Source: Chamaecrista fasciculata
Taxonomy: Eukaryota > Streptophyta > Magnoliopsida > Fabales > Fabaceae
Direction of reading: 5' to 3'
Assembly (NCBI GenBank): GCA_003254925.1
Contig: QANZ01043931.1
Coordinates: 21,146-85,145, forward strand
DNA: 64,000 nt
Below, one piece after another: positions 45,885 to 56,700 of the stretch (its first letter is position 1; each line of letters opens with the position of its first letter). Position numbers and translations under genes: made by a program. Below the pieces are notes generated by a model. That model saw only the letters and a list, made by a program, of their open reading frames with translations. It was not told the DNA's origin and did no database searches.

Positions 45885-46990
45885 AGGGATTGACACAAAA
45901 AATTTTAGTAGTTCAAATAAAGTATTAATCCTTAGACAAGGAGGTCCCTTCTATCCTATATATGTCCACTCCTGAAGCAAGAGAGTTTCTTAACATGAGA
46001 AAAGCAAAAGCAAAATTAAGGGCGGCAAAATAATACCTAGCCCATTAACCCAACTCAACTCAACTATCATTTTAATCAATCATGACTCAATCATTTAAAT
46101 AATAGGTCAAAATGGGTTGAGTCTAAAATTGACCCATTAAAATTTCAGTTTGATTTTCTTTTTATACACAAATTTGGGTTGGGTTGGGTCAAACCTATAG
46201 TTTACCCAACCTAACCTAAATTTGTGTCAAAACTACGTAGTTTTATAGATGTAGTGGATATGAATTTTATAAATTTTTGCAAAAATTACAAAATGACCTC
46301 AAATAATTTCAAAATTTACAAAAAAATCTCTGAACCATGATATTTTTAAGATGGATTGATGGGTTGGGTTAGGTTCTAATTTGAATAATTTAAAAATTAT
46401 TATCATTAATTAGTTACAAATTAAATAATTATTCTTTAATTTTATTAAATAAATTAAATAATATAAATATTTTAAGATGAGTTCATAAGTTGGATTGACC
46501 TTTAATTTTATGGGTCATAACCCACTCATGACCAATTTTACAAAAATAAATGTGTCAATGATCCATTTATGACCCCAACCATTTAGAATTTAATCCAAAA
46601 CCAATCAAATTCAACCATTTGCCACCCCTAAGCAAAACTAGCCAATTACAGAAAATGATCACCATAAACGATTTTAAAGATCTTTTATAGTCTCACGCCA
46701 CAAATTCTCACGAGTAATCACTCACCTCAACTTGTTAAACATTTACAGATCACCTAAAAGTTTTACAACAAAGAGAAAGACAACTTATACCAATATATAT
46801 ATAATTTGAAAGAAACCGGTTTTTTCTCACAAATAGATGAGTTGATCACTCAGATTTTTTTTCACACAAATTTTAATAGAATATGAATCAGAGCATTTTT
46901 CAACCAGAGCACACAACAACTTGATTGTGTTGAGTTTTTAAAATGATCTTTATAAAATTATTTTAAAAATTAATGCATTTTAATCATATA
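45885..46990. repeat. degenerate Sirevirus-type LTR relic
   Basis: ttttagtagttcaaataaagtattaatccttagac matches, with changes, the LTR at 21546-22833 (acttttagtggttcaaataag...gatccttgatac). The later tttctcaca / gagcacacaac phrases also have counterparts. It is split by the hAT-type element at 46017-46630. Confidence 0.4.
46017..46630. mobile_element. hAT-type element, same family as 4963
   Basis: Ends TAAGGGCGGCAAAA and the inverse of TTTGCCACCCCTA. Flanking 8-mers AGCAAAAT (46009-46016) and AGCAAAAC (46631-46638) match 7 of 8. Shares subterminal gggttgggt repeats and an ntttgtgtcaaaactacgtag block with the other two family members. Non-coding. Confidence 0.85.
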
Positions 46991-47494
46991 TTACATAATA
47001 AAGATAATATATATATATATATTAATACTAACGAGTGTGTTAAATCAATTTAGTTCGATTTTGAATATCTTTACTTTTAATTGTTAAATAAGAATAACGA
47101 GTGTGTTCAAAATGCATTGATTCAACTTTACATGAAATAAAAGGTTTTTTAATTTATATACGAAGTGAGACATTATTTATCTGTCTAACTATTACTTTTA
47201 ATTTGTTATTCTTAAAATATAAAAATGATAATATTATAACCTTTTCTTTTATTTTTGAAAAATCAANTTATTATCAACCATCCATATGATACTATGACAT
47301 ATCATTAAAAAGCTAATAAATTTGTTCTCAAAAAATTCTACTGTCCTAGCTAATAATTTTTTTTTAATTATTGGATTATTTTTTATCTTGAGATTTATAA
47401 TATTACACAAATTTCAAAGTCAAGAAGTGTAAATAAAAATATTGAAGAGTCAAATATGACTTTGAAATGACCAAGAATGCACAAAAGAATTACT
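46991..47494. other. AT-rich sequence with an N
   Basis: A single N at 47267 probably marks a contig join. No gene or repeat border seen. Confidence 0.45.
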
Positions 47495-48360
47495 CAATAA
47501 GGGGGATTGATCGACCAAGAAAATTAAAATTTTTCCAGAACAAAGGTTCTTTATAAAGTTAATTATTCTCTAATGAAAATAGATTTTTTATATGTTAAGT
47601 CCCCTGATTAAATAGTTTATGAAAACGTTTCAATACAGAATATAAAAGAGTTAAGAAAAAAAAATAACTACACATTAAATTTATAGTGGTATATTCTCTA
47701 TGTTACATCTACTCTTCAAGTTCGAAGTAAGAACATTTTATTATCTGAGTAAAACTAACCAATATAATAGACCCAACTTTTACAAAGTTGGTCACACCCA
47801 ATTTTAAGACTATCTTTTACAATTACACATAAATCTCACAGAATAATCTTGCTGGTTTCTAAACAACTATTAACATAATCAGTCACAAATCATCAGTATA
47901 GGTTTCATTACCAAATCAGGACAACCTATTACCACTAATAAACCACAAGATGCAATATGAAGAAATTTGGGATTTTTTATTTTTCTCACCAAGAGAGTTG
48001 ATTACTCAGATTTTTTACACATAGTAATATGAGAAGAATATAAAAGTTCAAGGCATAGTTGATCAAGAGCACACAACAACTTGTATAATCATTTTGGAGC
48101 TTTTTGAATTGGTTTTCTTTATACTTGAGCCCGACATCTGTTGAGAAGAATGCATTAATTTGAGGTCTAAAAGTTAGTTTAGCGATGATCTTCAATGATG
48201 ATCTTTGAATATCATGGTCAATCATCACCATGGCTTGATTAATTTGCTAATCAATGAAGATACGTTAAATTGAAATTGCAAGGTTGCTTAGCAACATTCA
48301 AGAAACAAAGATTGTAAAGTTTCAGTTATTTCCTTTTAAGTTCTTTTCTGATCAATAATT
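47495..48360. repeat. second degenerate Sirevirus-type LTR relic
   Basis: Starts near aagggggattgatcgacc and keeps ttatagtggtatattctc and ctcaccaagagagttgattactcag, echoing the order of motifs in the LTR at 21546 and in the relic at 45885. Highly diverged; assignment is tentative. Confidence 0.35.
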
Positions 48361-48409
48361 GAAGATAAATAAATAAATAAATTCTTAATATCAATTCATA
48401 CGTAATTAA

Positions 48410-48669
48410 AAAATAATGATGATTAGAAGTCGTGATAAAAATCTTTCCCAAAGTTTCAACATAATTAAAACTGCACATTAAGCCAAGACGGATACGAATT
48501 ATTTCCAACAATAGCTTGTATGCATTAAAATCATATTTCCATATGGTCAAACTTATAACTTTAAAATTGATTCATGCCATAAATATTTATAAATGATCAA
48601 AACTAATGATGATTAGAAATCGTGATAAAAATCTTTTCTAAAGTTTCAACATAAATAAAACTGCGGATT
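48410..48669. repeat. ~190-bp tandem duplication, units 1 and start of unit 2
   Basis: aatgatgattagaa(g/a)tcgtgataaaaatctt occurs at ~48414 and ~48604, and both units continue tcaacata...aaaactgc. The second unit is then interrupted by the retroposon at 48670 and the LINE-derived element at 48870, and ends near 50300 (ggtcaaactta, gaaattgattcgtgtcataaata). Confidence 0.7.
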
Positions 48670-48801
48670 TTTGTGGTGGTTTCAAGCCTCACATCGGTGG
48701 GAAGTGAGTGTGTGTGAGTATTTAAGTAGGTTATATAGGGATAAGGACCAACACCCGCGTTAGGTGTTTTGTCCATTCCTGCCTCTAGCAAAAAAAAAAA
48801 G
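48670..48801 (+). mobile_element. ~130-bp poly(A) retroposon with snRNA-promoter-like motif
   Basis: Flanked by AAACTGCGGATT (48658-48669) and AAACTACGGATT (48802-48813), 11 of 12 identical, and ends in A11. The comparison unit at 48410 lacks it, confirming insertion. The interior has gcctcacatcggtggg, then tatttaag ~23 bases on, similar to the plant USE (RTCCCACATCG) plus TATA pair of snRNA genes, and a small hairpin aacacc...ggtgtt. A second copy is at 49551-49676. No protein. Confidence 0.75.
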
Positions 48802-49550
48802 AAACTACGGATTAAATCCAAGACGCATAGAAAATAGGAAATATTTCTAAAGTTAAATTGTATGCATTAGTTGGCCCTAAAACATCTCCTTAGTGAGAGA
48901 AAACCCTCTCCGCCGTGAGAGTTTTTCTGAGTGAAACTTTGGGTTGTCGTTGTCTCAGCGGCGGTGGCCCTCCCCTCTGGTTATAGAATTTTGTGGCGAC
49001 GACGTTCTGGATCAGGGCTCTCACGACAACGTTTTGTGACGGCGAATCTGGTTATAGAATTTTGTGGCGACGACGTTCTGGATCAGGGCTCTCATAGCAG
49101 CGTTTTGTGACGGCGAATCTGGACTAGGCATTCCACGGTGGCTTCTGGCTTCCACAGCGGCTTCCTGGTTTGGTTCTAGTTTGGTTCTGAATTTTGAGTG
49201 CTCTTCCATGGAGTCGTTTTGTTTTATTATCTTATTGTTACTTTCAGTCAGTTTATGTCTTTTTTTATAATAACCATTGGGGTTGCTTGTTGTCTTGTTT
49301 GGAAGGGTTTGTCTCTTTTAGATGACTTTATTTATGTTTCCTGTTTTTTAGATGGTTGTAGATTTAATTGGATCCCTAGATCCACAAACTTGGCAGTTGA
49401 TTATCTTGTCAATTTGTCTAAAACGAGGATGGGTCCCCTTGGATGGGTTGTAAACCCCCCACATTTGTCAGTTGATATCCTGTCTAGTTTTGTTGTTTAT
49501 GCTAAGAAGCGATTGATTGTTTTTACTTTATTTTTGTTTGTATTGTACTT

Positions 49551-49676
49551 TTTTTTTGCCTGAGACAAGAATGGACAAAACACCTAACGCAGGTGTTAGT
49601 CCTAATTCCCATATAACCTACTTAAATACTTACACACACACACACACACTCACTTCCCACCGTATGGGACTTGAAC
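49551..49676 (-). mobile_element. second copy of the ~130-bp poly(A) retroposon
   Basis: On the minus strand it matches 48670-48801 (gggaagtgagtgtgtg, tatttaagtaggttatat, gcgttaggtgttttgtcc) and ends in an A-tract. Exact 14-bp duplications TTTGTATTGTACTT lie at 49537-49550 and 49677-49690. It carries an expanded (TG)n run. Confidence 0.85.
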
Positions 49677-49710
49677 TTTGTATTGTACTTGACTTTGCCT
49701 TACTTTTGAA

Positions 49711-50191
49711 CAATGTTGTTAGAACCGGACCGGACCAGACGGTCCGACCGGTTCAACCGCTAACCGAATACAAGAGCGAGTGGGTTCAACCAAAATAACC
49801 AAACTCTCATTTGGATCGGATTGAACCTGAAATAACCGGCCGAAAACCGGCAACCGGGTCCAACCGCCAAACCGCCTAAAAAACCGGTGGTTCACCCAAT
49901 TTTTTTAAAAAAATTTTTAAATAAAAAATTGATTTAAAAATTTTAAGAAGGCAAAGTGGAAGCCCTCATTCATCTTTTATCCTTCTTTTTCATTTGTCCT
50001 TTTAATATTTAGAATAAAATAAATTACTAATTATATTAAAAATAATTATTTGTATCATTATAGAGGATTTATATTTAATATATTAAAAATATTTATTTAT
50101 TGCATCATCCAGTCCGATCGATGATTCGACCAATCAGACTATAAACTGAACAGTAGTTCGAGTCTTTGTCGGTTCAATTTTGACAACATTG
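49711..50191. mobile_element. hAT-type element, CAATGTTGT family, copy 1
   Basis: Ends CAATGTTGTTAGAACCGG and the inverse of ...TTTTGACAACATTG. Comparison with the uninterrupted LINE-derived copies shows an 8-bp site cttttgaa duplicated (49703-49710; decayed ctttgatc at 50192-50199). Both subterminal zones are rich in accggacc/ggttcaaccg motifs. Non-coding. Confidence 0.8.
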
Positions 50192-50458
50192 CTTTGATCT
50201 GAATTATGTTTCAGACAAAAAAAATGGTATGCATTAAAATCAAAATTCCATAAGGTCAAACTTAATGCTTTGAAATTGATTCGTGTCATAAATAGATATG
50301 TCAATATATTAAATAAAAGTATTATAAATTATCAAAACCAAAATCATAAAATATATCGAATTTTTTTAAGATAAGTACTAAAATATTTAATAAAAATTAA
50401 TTTAGTCCAACAATAACAAAATAAAAAATATAATAACAATTTCTTTATAACTTTAATT

Positions 50459-50949
50459 CAGTGTTGTCATAACCGAACCGGACAAAGACTCGGACAAGTG
50501 TTCGGTTCACGGTCGGATCGGTTGAATCGGTCGGACCGGATGTTTGGACCGGATGACGCAATAAATAATTATTTTTAATATATTAAATATAAACCTCTAT
50601 ATATTTTTTTTTTGGTCTAAGAGATGCATTAAATTTATTAATTTATTAGATAAGTAAAATAATTGGTAAGAAAAAGCTAATAGAGCCTTACAGTTGGGAT
50701 GGTAAAGGTGTTAGGAGTGTGAAGAAAGGGCATGGGTTCGTTCCCTACAAGGCTCAAAATGATTTTTTGTAAAAAAAATTGAGAACTGCCGGTCCGGTCC
50801 AGCGGTTGGACCCGGTTTTCCGGTTCTTGGCCGGTTATTTCCGGTCCAACCATCATTACGGTTCAAATGGTTGAACCAACTCGCTTGTGTCTTCGGGTAG
50901 CGGTCCAACCGGTCCGACCGGCCGGTCCGGTCCGGTTTTCACATCACTG
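50459..50949. mobile_element. hAT-type element, CAATGTTGT family, copy 2
   Basis: Ends CAGTGTTGTCATAACCG and the inverse of ...TTTTCACATCACTG. Exact 8-bp duplications CTTTAATT (50451-50458, 50950-50957). Near 50690-50750 it carries a tRNA-like piece (gggttcgttccc preceded by gatggtaaaggtgttagg), possibly a SINE fragment trapped inside. Confidence 0.9.
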
Positions 50950-50957
50950 CTTTAATT

Positions 50958-51942
50958 TGTTCGATTTCAATTTTTTTTAAAAAAAAGTACCCATTATTGT
51001 TTTTATATTATTATTTTGGTTCAATATCAATGAATTCCAATTAACACGTGAGATTTTGAATGGTCAGCCAATATAAAATATACATATATGTCAGTCAACG
51101 TGGACTCGTATATATGGCTACCTAAATTCGCCTAAGCCTTAACTGTCTGTCCAAGTATATAAGGAATGTTCAATATAATTAAACCTATCAAAATGAACTA
51201 ATTTGATTTATTAGAGTTCACTCACAACGAGCCACGTCAAGTTTTACAAATCCGGCTCGTTAACTTAATGAGACGAGTTAATCTACTTAACTCATCAGTC
51301 ATTAATTAATTTTTAATTTTTTACATTTTTTCAAATTAAAAATATTTTTTTATTAACTTTCTTTATAAAGAAAAATTATACCAATATCATAATCACTATA
51401 TCTAAAACTTGGTGAAAATTAAGAAAACTTGTACCAATATTATAAACATTCAATACTAATTATTACTCATTATATCTAAAATTATTATATATATATATAT
51501 ATTAAATAAGGTGAGTTGGCTCACCAAGTTGTCAGCTCACTCGAATTAGTACACCACCAGCTGTGAGTTAAGTAAGTCAACACACACGAGTTATAATTTT
51601 TTGCGAGTCGAATTTTTTCAACTCAGCTCGCCAATTAAATGAGTTAAACAAGCCATCCCACCGAATTTGGCTCGTTTTAAAGACTCTAAATATAATCAAT
51701 TAATCAAACATCTATAGATTCTGAGATAAATATTGGGGCTTGTTTGATTTCCATCTTTAAAAATACTTCTCTAAAATTGTTCTTAAACTTATTTTTAAAA
51801 ATAGGATTTTTTTTAAAAAATCTGTTTGGTAAACTATTTTTAAAATGTGTTTTAAAAACTTTTGAAAACTTTGTTTTAAAAAATAATTTTGAAAATAGGA
51901 AAGTAAAAATTTTGTTCGGGAACTTGGAAGGTATTCATTAAG
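50958..51942. other. AT-rich intergenic region
   Basis: Has an AT microsatellite (~51485-51502) and an inverted-repeat-like end (ggggcttgtttgattt, 51735) whose complement (aaatcaaagaggccctt) is near 53487, hinting at a large outer TIR element spanning 51735-53501. No duplication supports it firmly. Confidence 0.4.
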
Positions 51943-51957
51943 AAATAAATTAATTAG

Positions 51958-52353
51958 GCAAAATAATCTTTCTTGTCTCTAAACATGACATTAATTTTCA
52001 AATTCATCCCCGATATATATTTACTGCCAATTTTGTTTCCAAAGTTTCACATTTTTTTTTGTTGATTTTATATTTTTATCTTTTTACTAACTTCTTTTAA
52101 TAAATTAACAACAGACTTTATTGTGTTTCTTAATTTGAGTTAGAACGTAACGGATTTGAATTTCTTCTTCTATTAATTTTATATTACATATTATTAGTCA
52201 CGTAAAATTAATTATTAATATTTGATTAAAGTTAGAGAAAATAATAAAATCAATGAAAATATGAAACTTTTAAGCCAAAATTAACAATAAACAAACATTG
52301 AGGATGAAATTAAAAATTGATATAAAGTTTGAGGAATGAAAATGTCCTTTTAA
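51958..52353. mobile_element. TIR element, family of 1-110 and 42490
   Basis: Left arm caaaataatctttcttgtct...gacattaattttc pairs with the right arm gaggatgaaatta...aatgaaaatgtcc. The 15-mer AAATAAATTAATTAG lies on both sides (51943-51957, 52354-52368), longer than the 9 bp of Mutator-like elements but containing such a duplication. Confidence 0.65.
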
Positions 52354-52537
52354 AAATAAATTAATTAGATGTTTCATGAGAGAATAGGGACTTATTTGTA
52401 TGAAAACTTACTTTTGAAGGTTAAATCAAATGAAAATCTTTCTCTACAGGGACCTAAACAAAAAAAAAAAAACAATTCCTATGTAATATAAAAAGGAGTT
52501 CGTGTTTGCCTGTGGTATTCTAGCAAGTGATCATAAA

Positions 52538-53263
52538 TAGACCTGATCGCGGGCCGGGCTCGCTAAAATACGGGTCGGGCTTTAGGGGGTAATAGCAAAC
52601 AAAGAGTAAGTCCGAGCTCGGGCCCGAGCTTGTTTTTATTTCGGGCTGGGCTCGGCCCGTTTTTTATGAATATGGGGCGGGCTTAATTTCGGACCCTTTT
52701 TTTTTTATAACAAATTACACATTAAACTTACTCTTAATTTCATAAATTTCAATATGTTTGTAAGTTCTTGAAAGTCAAAAATATCATGTTTGAAACATTA
52801 TTGTGTGTATTTCAAAATTTAATGTGAAGTATCCCTTTTTTAAAATTATATATTTATTAAAATATATGTTATATTGGAAATTGAATGGTGTTTGGGAGGG
52901 ATTTGGAAGAAGATTAGGGGAATGATTAATTTGGATTTTGAAAATTGGAATTGATTGTGGAATAAGAATAGATTTGGAAATTAAAAAATGGAATTAAATG
53001 TGGTTTGGTTTTCTAAATTATATATTTATAAAAACATATATTATGTTTATATATATTAAGCAATATATTATACAATATACATATATAAAAATGTATGATA
53101 TATGTATATTAATACGGGTCGGGCTGAAAAATAAGCCCGAGCCCGGCCCGTATTAAAACGGGCTTTTTAAAATTCGGGCTCGTTTTTTTTCGGGCTCCTT
53201 TTTCATTTTTTTCGGACCGGGTAAATCGGGCCGGTCAGACTTTCGGACTCATGATCAGGTCTA
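52538..53263. mobile_element. hAT-type element with gggccgggc subterminal motifs
   Basis: Ends TAGACCTGATCGCGGGCC and the inverse TTAGACCTGATCATGAG. Exact 8-bp duplications ATCATAAA (52530-52537, 53264-53271). Many cgggtcggg/gggctcgg copies lie near both ends, a usual hAT subterminal pattern. The middle is AT-rich. It lies ~300 bp upstream of the TATA box of lyase gene B. Confidence 0.9.
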
Positions 53264-53570
53264 ATCATAAACATGTCTATAGATTATTAAATGTATAAAG
53301 GAAATACTTGTAGAATATTACAGATATGCCAACGTTTATTTTGTCAAAATTGAGTTTTAATGGTTCTCTGTTTTTATGTTTTAAAAACAGGTTTCAATTT
53401 TTTTTGTTTTAAAATCAAATTAAAAATACAGATTATCAAATAATTTTTTTTTTCTAAAAACAAAAAACTGTTTTCATAGATATAAATCAAAGAGGCCCTT
53501 AATTACTTTCCTAATCATACATAAACAAAGAGAATTTGAACTACACTGCGCATCCTGCCTTACCCTCGCC

Positions 53571-53581
53571 TATATATATAA
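53571..53581 (+). promoter_or_regulatory. TATA box, lyase gene B
   Basis: TATATATATAA about 230 bp before the predicted start codon, in a CT-rich context. It supports placing exon 1 at 53799. Confidence 0.6.
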
Positions 53582-53798
53582 ACGACTCATTCACCTACTA
53601 TACCACAAGTCATATACTTCCTAAAGATTTTTTGCGGCGATTTTGAGAGTTTCTGTATCGGCTTCTGTCGCTGCAAAAGTCTTTTCCTTTTAGTAATGTT
53701 TATGGCGATCAAAGAGAAAAAGTAATAGAATTCTTTTTTTTTAATAAAGATTAATTTACAGTCGTTAACTAAACGAGAAGAACGTTGGTGGCGGCAGG

Positions 53799-56700
53799 AT
53801 GATGAGAGAAATAGGCTTCTTCCCGAGTTGGCTTGGAATGAGTTTGCAACTCTTCCTTTTGCTTGCTTCATGGACTTTTGGGATCACCAAATCCAGGTTC
53901 TTATTTATCCTTTTGGGTTTTACTCATTTATCTTTTATTTTTATTTATCCTTCTCTGCTCTGTATTTAATTGCCATCGTCGCTTTTGAAAACAAAATTTT
54001 ATATTTATTGATTCGAAGAGATATAATGAGCTAGATTGCAAATCGCGGTTGCGAATGCGATTATGTTGCGTTCATTATGGTTGTGAGTGTTACAATATAG
54101 GTTGCAATCGATGCGGAGTGTCGTTGCGATCCGATGAGATTGTAACCACTATCACAAAATTGCGATTGCAGACTACAATTTCCAACCTTATTAATGAAAA
54201 AACTTACTTTTCATACCTAAGTTTATTCTAATATTAGGATTTAGAATTTGTCTCGTATTATGATTTAATATCTAGATATTAGAAATAGGTTAAATATTCA
54301 AATTAGTTCTTATATTATAGGGTGAATTTGTTTTTGTTTTAAAATTATTTTTTGTTTCGTTTTGGTTCTCAAACTTTTCTATTTGTTACAAATGTGTTAT
54401 TTTTTACTTAGATTTAGACGATTTCTCTTTCACACGTGTCTTAATAAGTGACTTAATTAGAAAGAAAAATAAATCACAAATTTATTTCTAATTTATAATT
54501 AAAAAGGAAAATTTTGTTCTCTATATATGTCAACTCACTTATTAGAATATATATAAAAAAAAACTGTTTATCTTGACAGAAATAAGACATAATCATGTAA
54601 TGGACTAACGGGTAAAACAAATGAGATTCAAAATTGAACATATAGGAAAGCTTAGGTGAAATAATTAGGAAAATCTAATCATATGAGGATTAGTAAATAT
54701 CAATGATCAAAATATTGTGAGATGATCGAGAGTACAAGACATATTTAGTGAATCTTGCAAATTATCAAGATATTGGAAGATGATTGAGATTATCAGAGAT
54801 ATTTAGTGAATCTTACTAAGAATAAGTGAGAGAAACTCTTTCTACTAGAGTCAAGCGCAAGATTGATTTTAGCCCAGTTCCTCGGCGTCATCCTTAAGGG
54901 TGTGTTTGGATTGAGGAGATTGGGGGAGAAAGGGAGAGGAGAGAGGGTGATGGAGGATGAGGGAGGATTTCAATTGTAGTGTAAATTTGAAATACTCTAA
55001 TTTGGGGTATTTTGGAGGATTTTAGAACTCTCCACATTTTTTTTAACAATTTTTAATTTAAATAGTCATTATGGTCTTCAAACTATGAGGTTAGTTTCAT
55101 TTTGGTCCACTAGTTATTTTTTCTTCTGTTTTGGTCCTCAAATTATGGGATTATTTTGGTCTTCAAACTAATCTTTGTTTCTTTTGATTCTCAAACTATT
55201 TTTTGTTTTATTTTGGTCCTCAAACTATTTTTTATTTTATTTTGGTCCTTAAACTATTTTTTATTTTATTTTGATCCTCAAACTATTTCTTATTCCATTT
55301 TGGTCCTCAAACTATTTTTTTGTTTTGGACCCGCTTCGAAAAATTTGGCTCGGGCCGACCCTGTCGAAAAAATTCGACTCGGGCCAGCCCGGTTGGAAAA
55401 ATTTGTCTCGGGATGGCCCGACCAGAAAAATTTGGCCCGGGTCGACCTGGTCGGGAAAATTTCGACTCAGGCCGGCCCTGTCTGAAAAGTTTTTCTAAGG
55501 CCGGCCCGGTCGAAAAATTCGGCTCGGTCTGTCGCGGTCGGAAAAATTGGGCTCGAGTCTGCCCGGTCGAAAAGATTCGGCCCAGTCGAAAAGATTCGGC
55601 CCGAGCCGGCCCGGTCGAAAAAATACGGCTCGGGCCGCCCCGATCAGAAAAATTCAACTCGAGCCGGCAAGGTCAAAAAAATACGGCTCGGGTCGCCACG
55701 ATCGGAAATATTCAACTCGGGCCGGCCAGGTCGAAAAAATACTGCTCAGGCCAACCCGGTCGAAAAAATTCGGCTCAGGTTGTCGTGGTCGGAAATATTG
55801 GGCTCGGGTCAGCCCGGTCGAAAAAATTCGGCTCGGTTGGAAAAATTCAGCTCGGCCCCGCCAGGTGGAAAAAATACGGCTCGGCCTGGCTTGGTCGCAA
55901 AAATTTATCTCTACCCACGCCGATTGGAAAAAATCGGCTCAGCCCGGCCCGGTCGATTAGAAAAATTAATATATTTTTATTGATTTTTTTATGTTAATTA
56001 AATAATTAATCTGATATTGCTTAATCTTTATATTAAAAGAAATCAAATTTTCTTAATTTTCTAAACAAAGTTAAAAGGGGGTAAAATAGTAAATTGACAC
56101 TAATGTCATAACTTAATCCTTCAATATCCTCTACTTCAGATTTTTGATAATCCAAACAAGGGGAAGAGATTGAGAGGATTAATCCCCCATTCTCTCCTCT
56201 TATTCTTTTTTGGGAGCGTCCTCTGAGTGGAAAGTGCTCAAAACCAAAAATTCTTAAAGAAATGGTCAAATGTTCTATTATCACTCTTTGTAAGAACTAA
56301 ATAATCAATATTTGTTGTACCAAAAAAAAATAATCAATATTTGAAAAGAAAAATAGAGATGAAAAGATATATTTAAAAATGAAATTGTAATTTTCAAATA
56401 AATTTAAATGCTAAAAAATATTTTTCTCTATATAATTCTTTTAGGTAAAAGTTGAAGAGAATAACCAATTATGTTAATATATTAAATGTTAATATTTAGT
56501 TTTTGTTGACTTTCATAAAATTCTAATCGCAGTGGAGGAAGATCAGTTATAAGTGATGATCACTTTGACTGCTCTAACTTAAAATATTGTCCTCCACCAG
56601 TTACACTTCGTCAAAGCTCTAGCCAGGTATTCCGGCTCTCTAATTCTCTATATTAATTTTATAAATTTATTTTAGAAATTTTAATAGTCAATTTTTCAAT

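Larger units (their letters stand above)
48870..50226 (+). mobile_element. LINE-derived retroposon, copy 3, interrupted
   Basis: Flanked by GTATGCATTA at 48860-48869 and 50227-50236 and ending cagacaaaaaaaat, so it is a complete retroposon insertion. It has the same 5' and 3' modules as copy 1. A ~69-bp segment (ggttatagaattttgtggcg ... cgaatct) is tandemly repeated at 48981-49118. A 121-residue frame (49198-49563) keeps the RNase H-like piece FNWIPRSTNLAVDYLVNLSK. The 3' end is broken by the retroposon at 49551 and the hAT element at 49711. With inserts removed it is ~750 bp. Confidence 0.75.

Noticed and set aside
51735-53501. Large outer TIR element enclosing two smaller ones
   Set aside because: End similarity (ggggcttgtttgattt and its complement) is suggestive, but no target duplication agrees, so it was not called.
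55156-55997. Several ORFs on both strands, up to 225 codons
   Set aside because: They lie in a GC-rich ~30-bp minisatellite inside an intron; the translated products are repeat-driven Gly/Arg/Pro strings.
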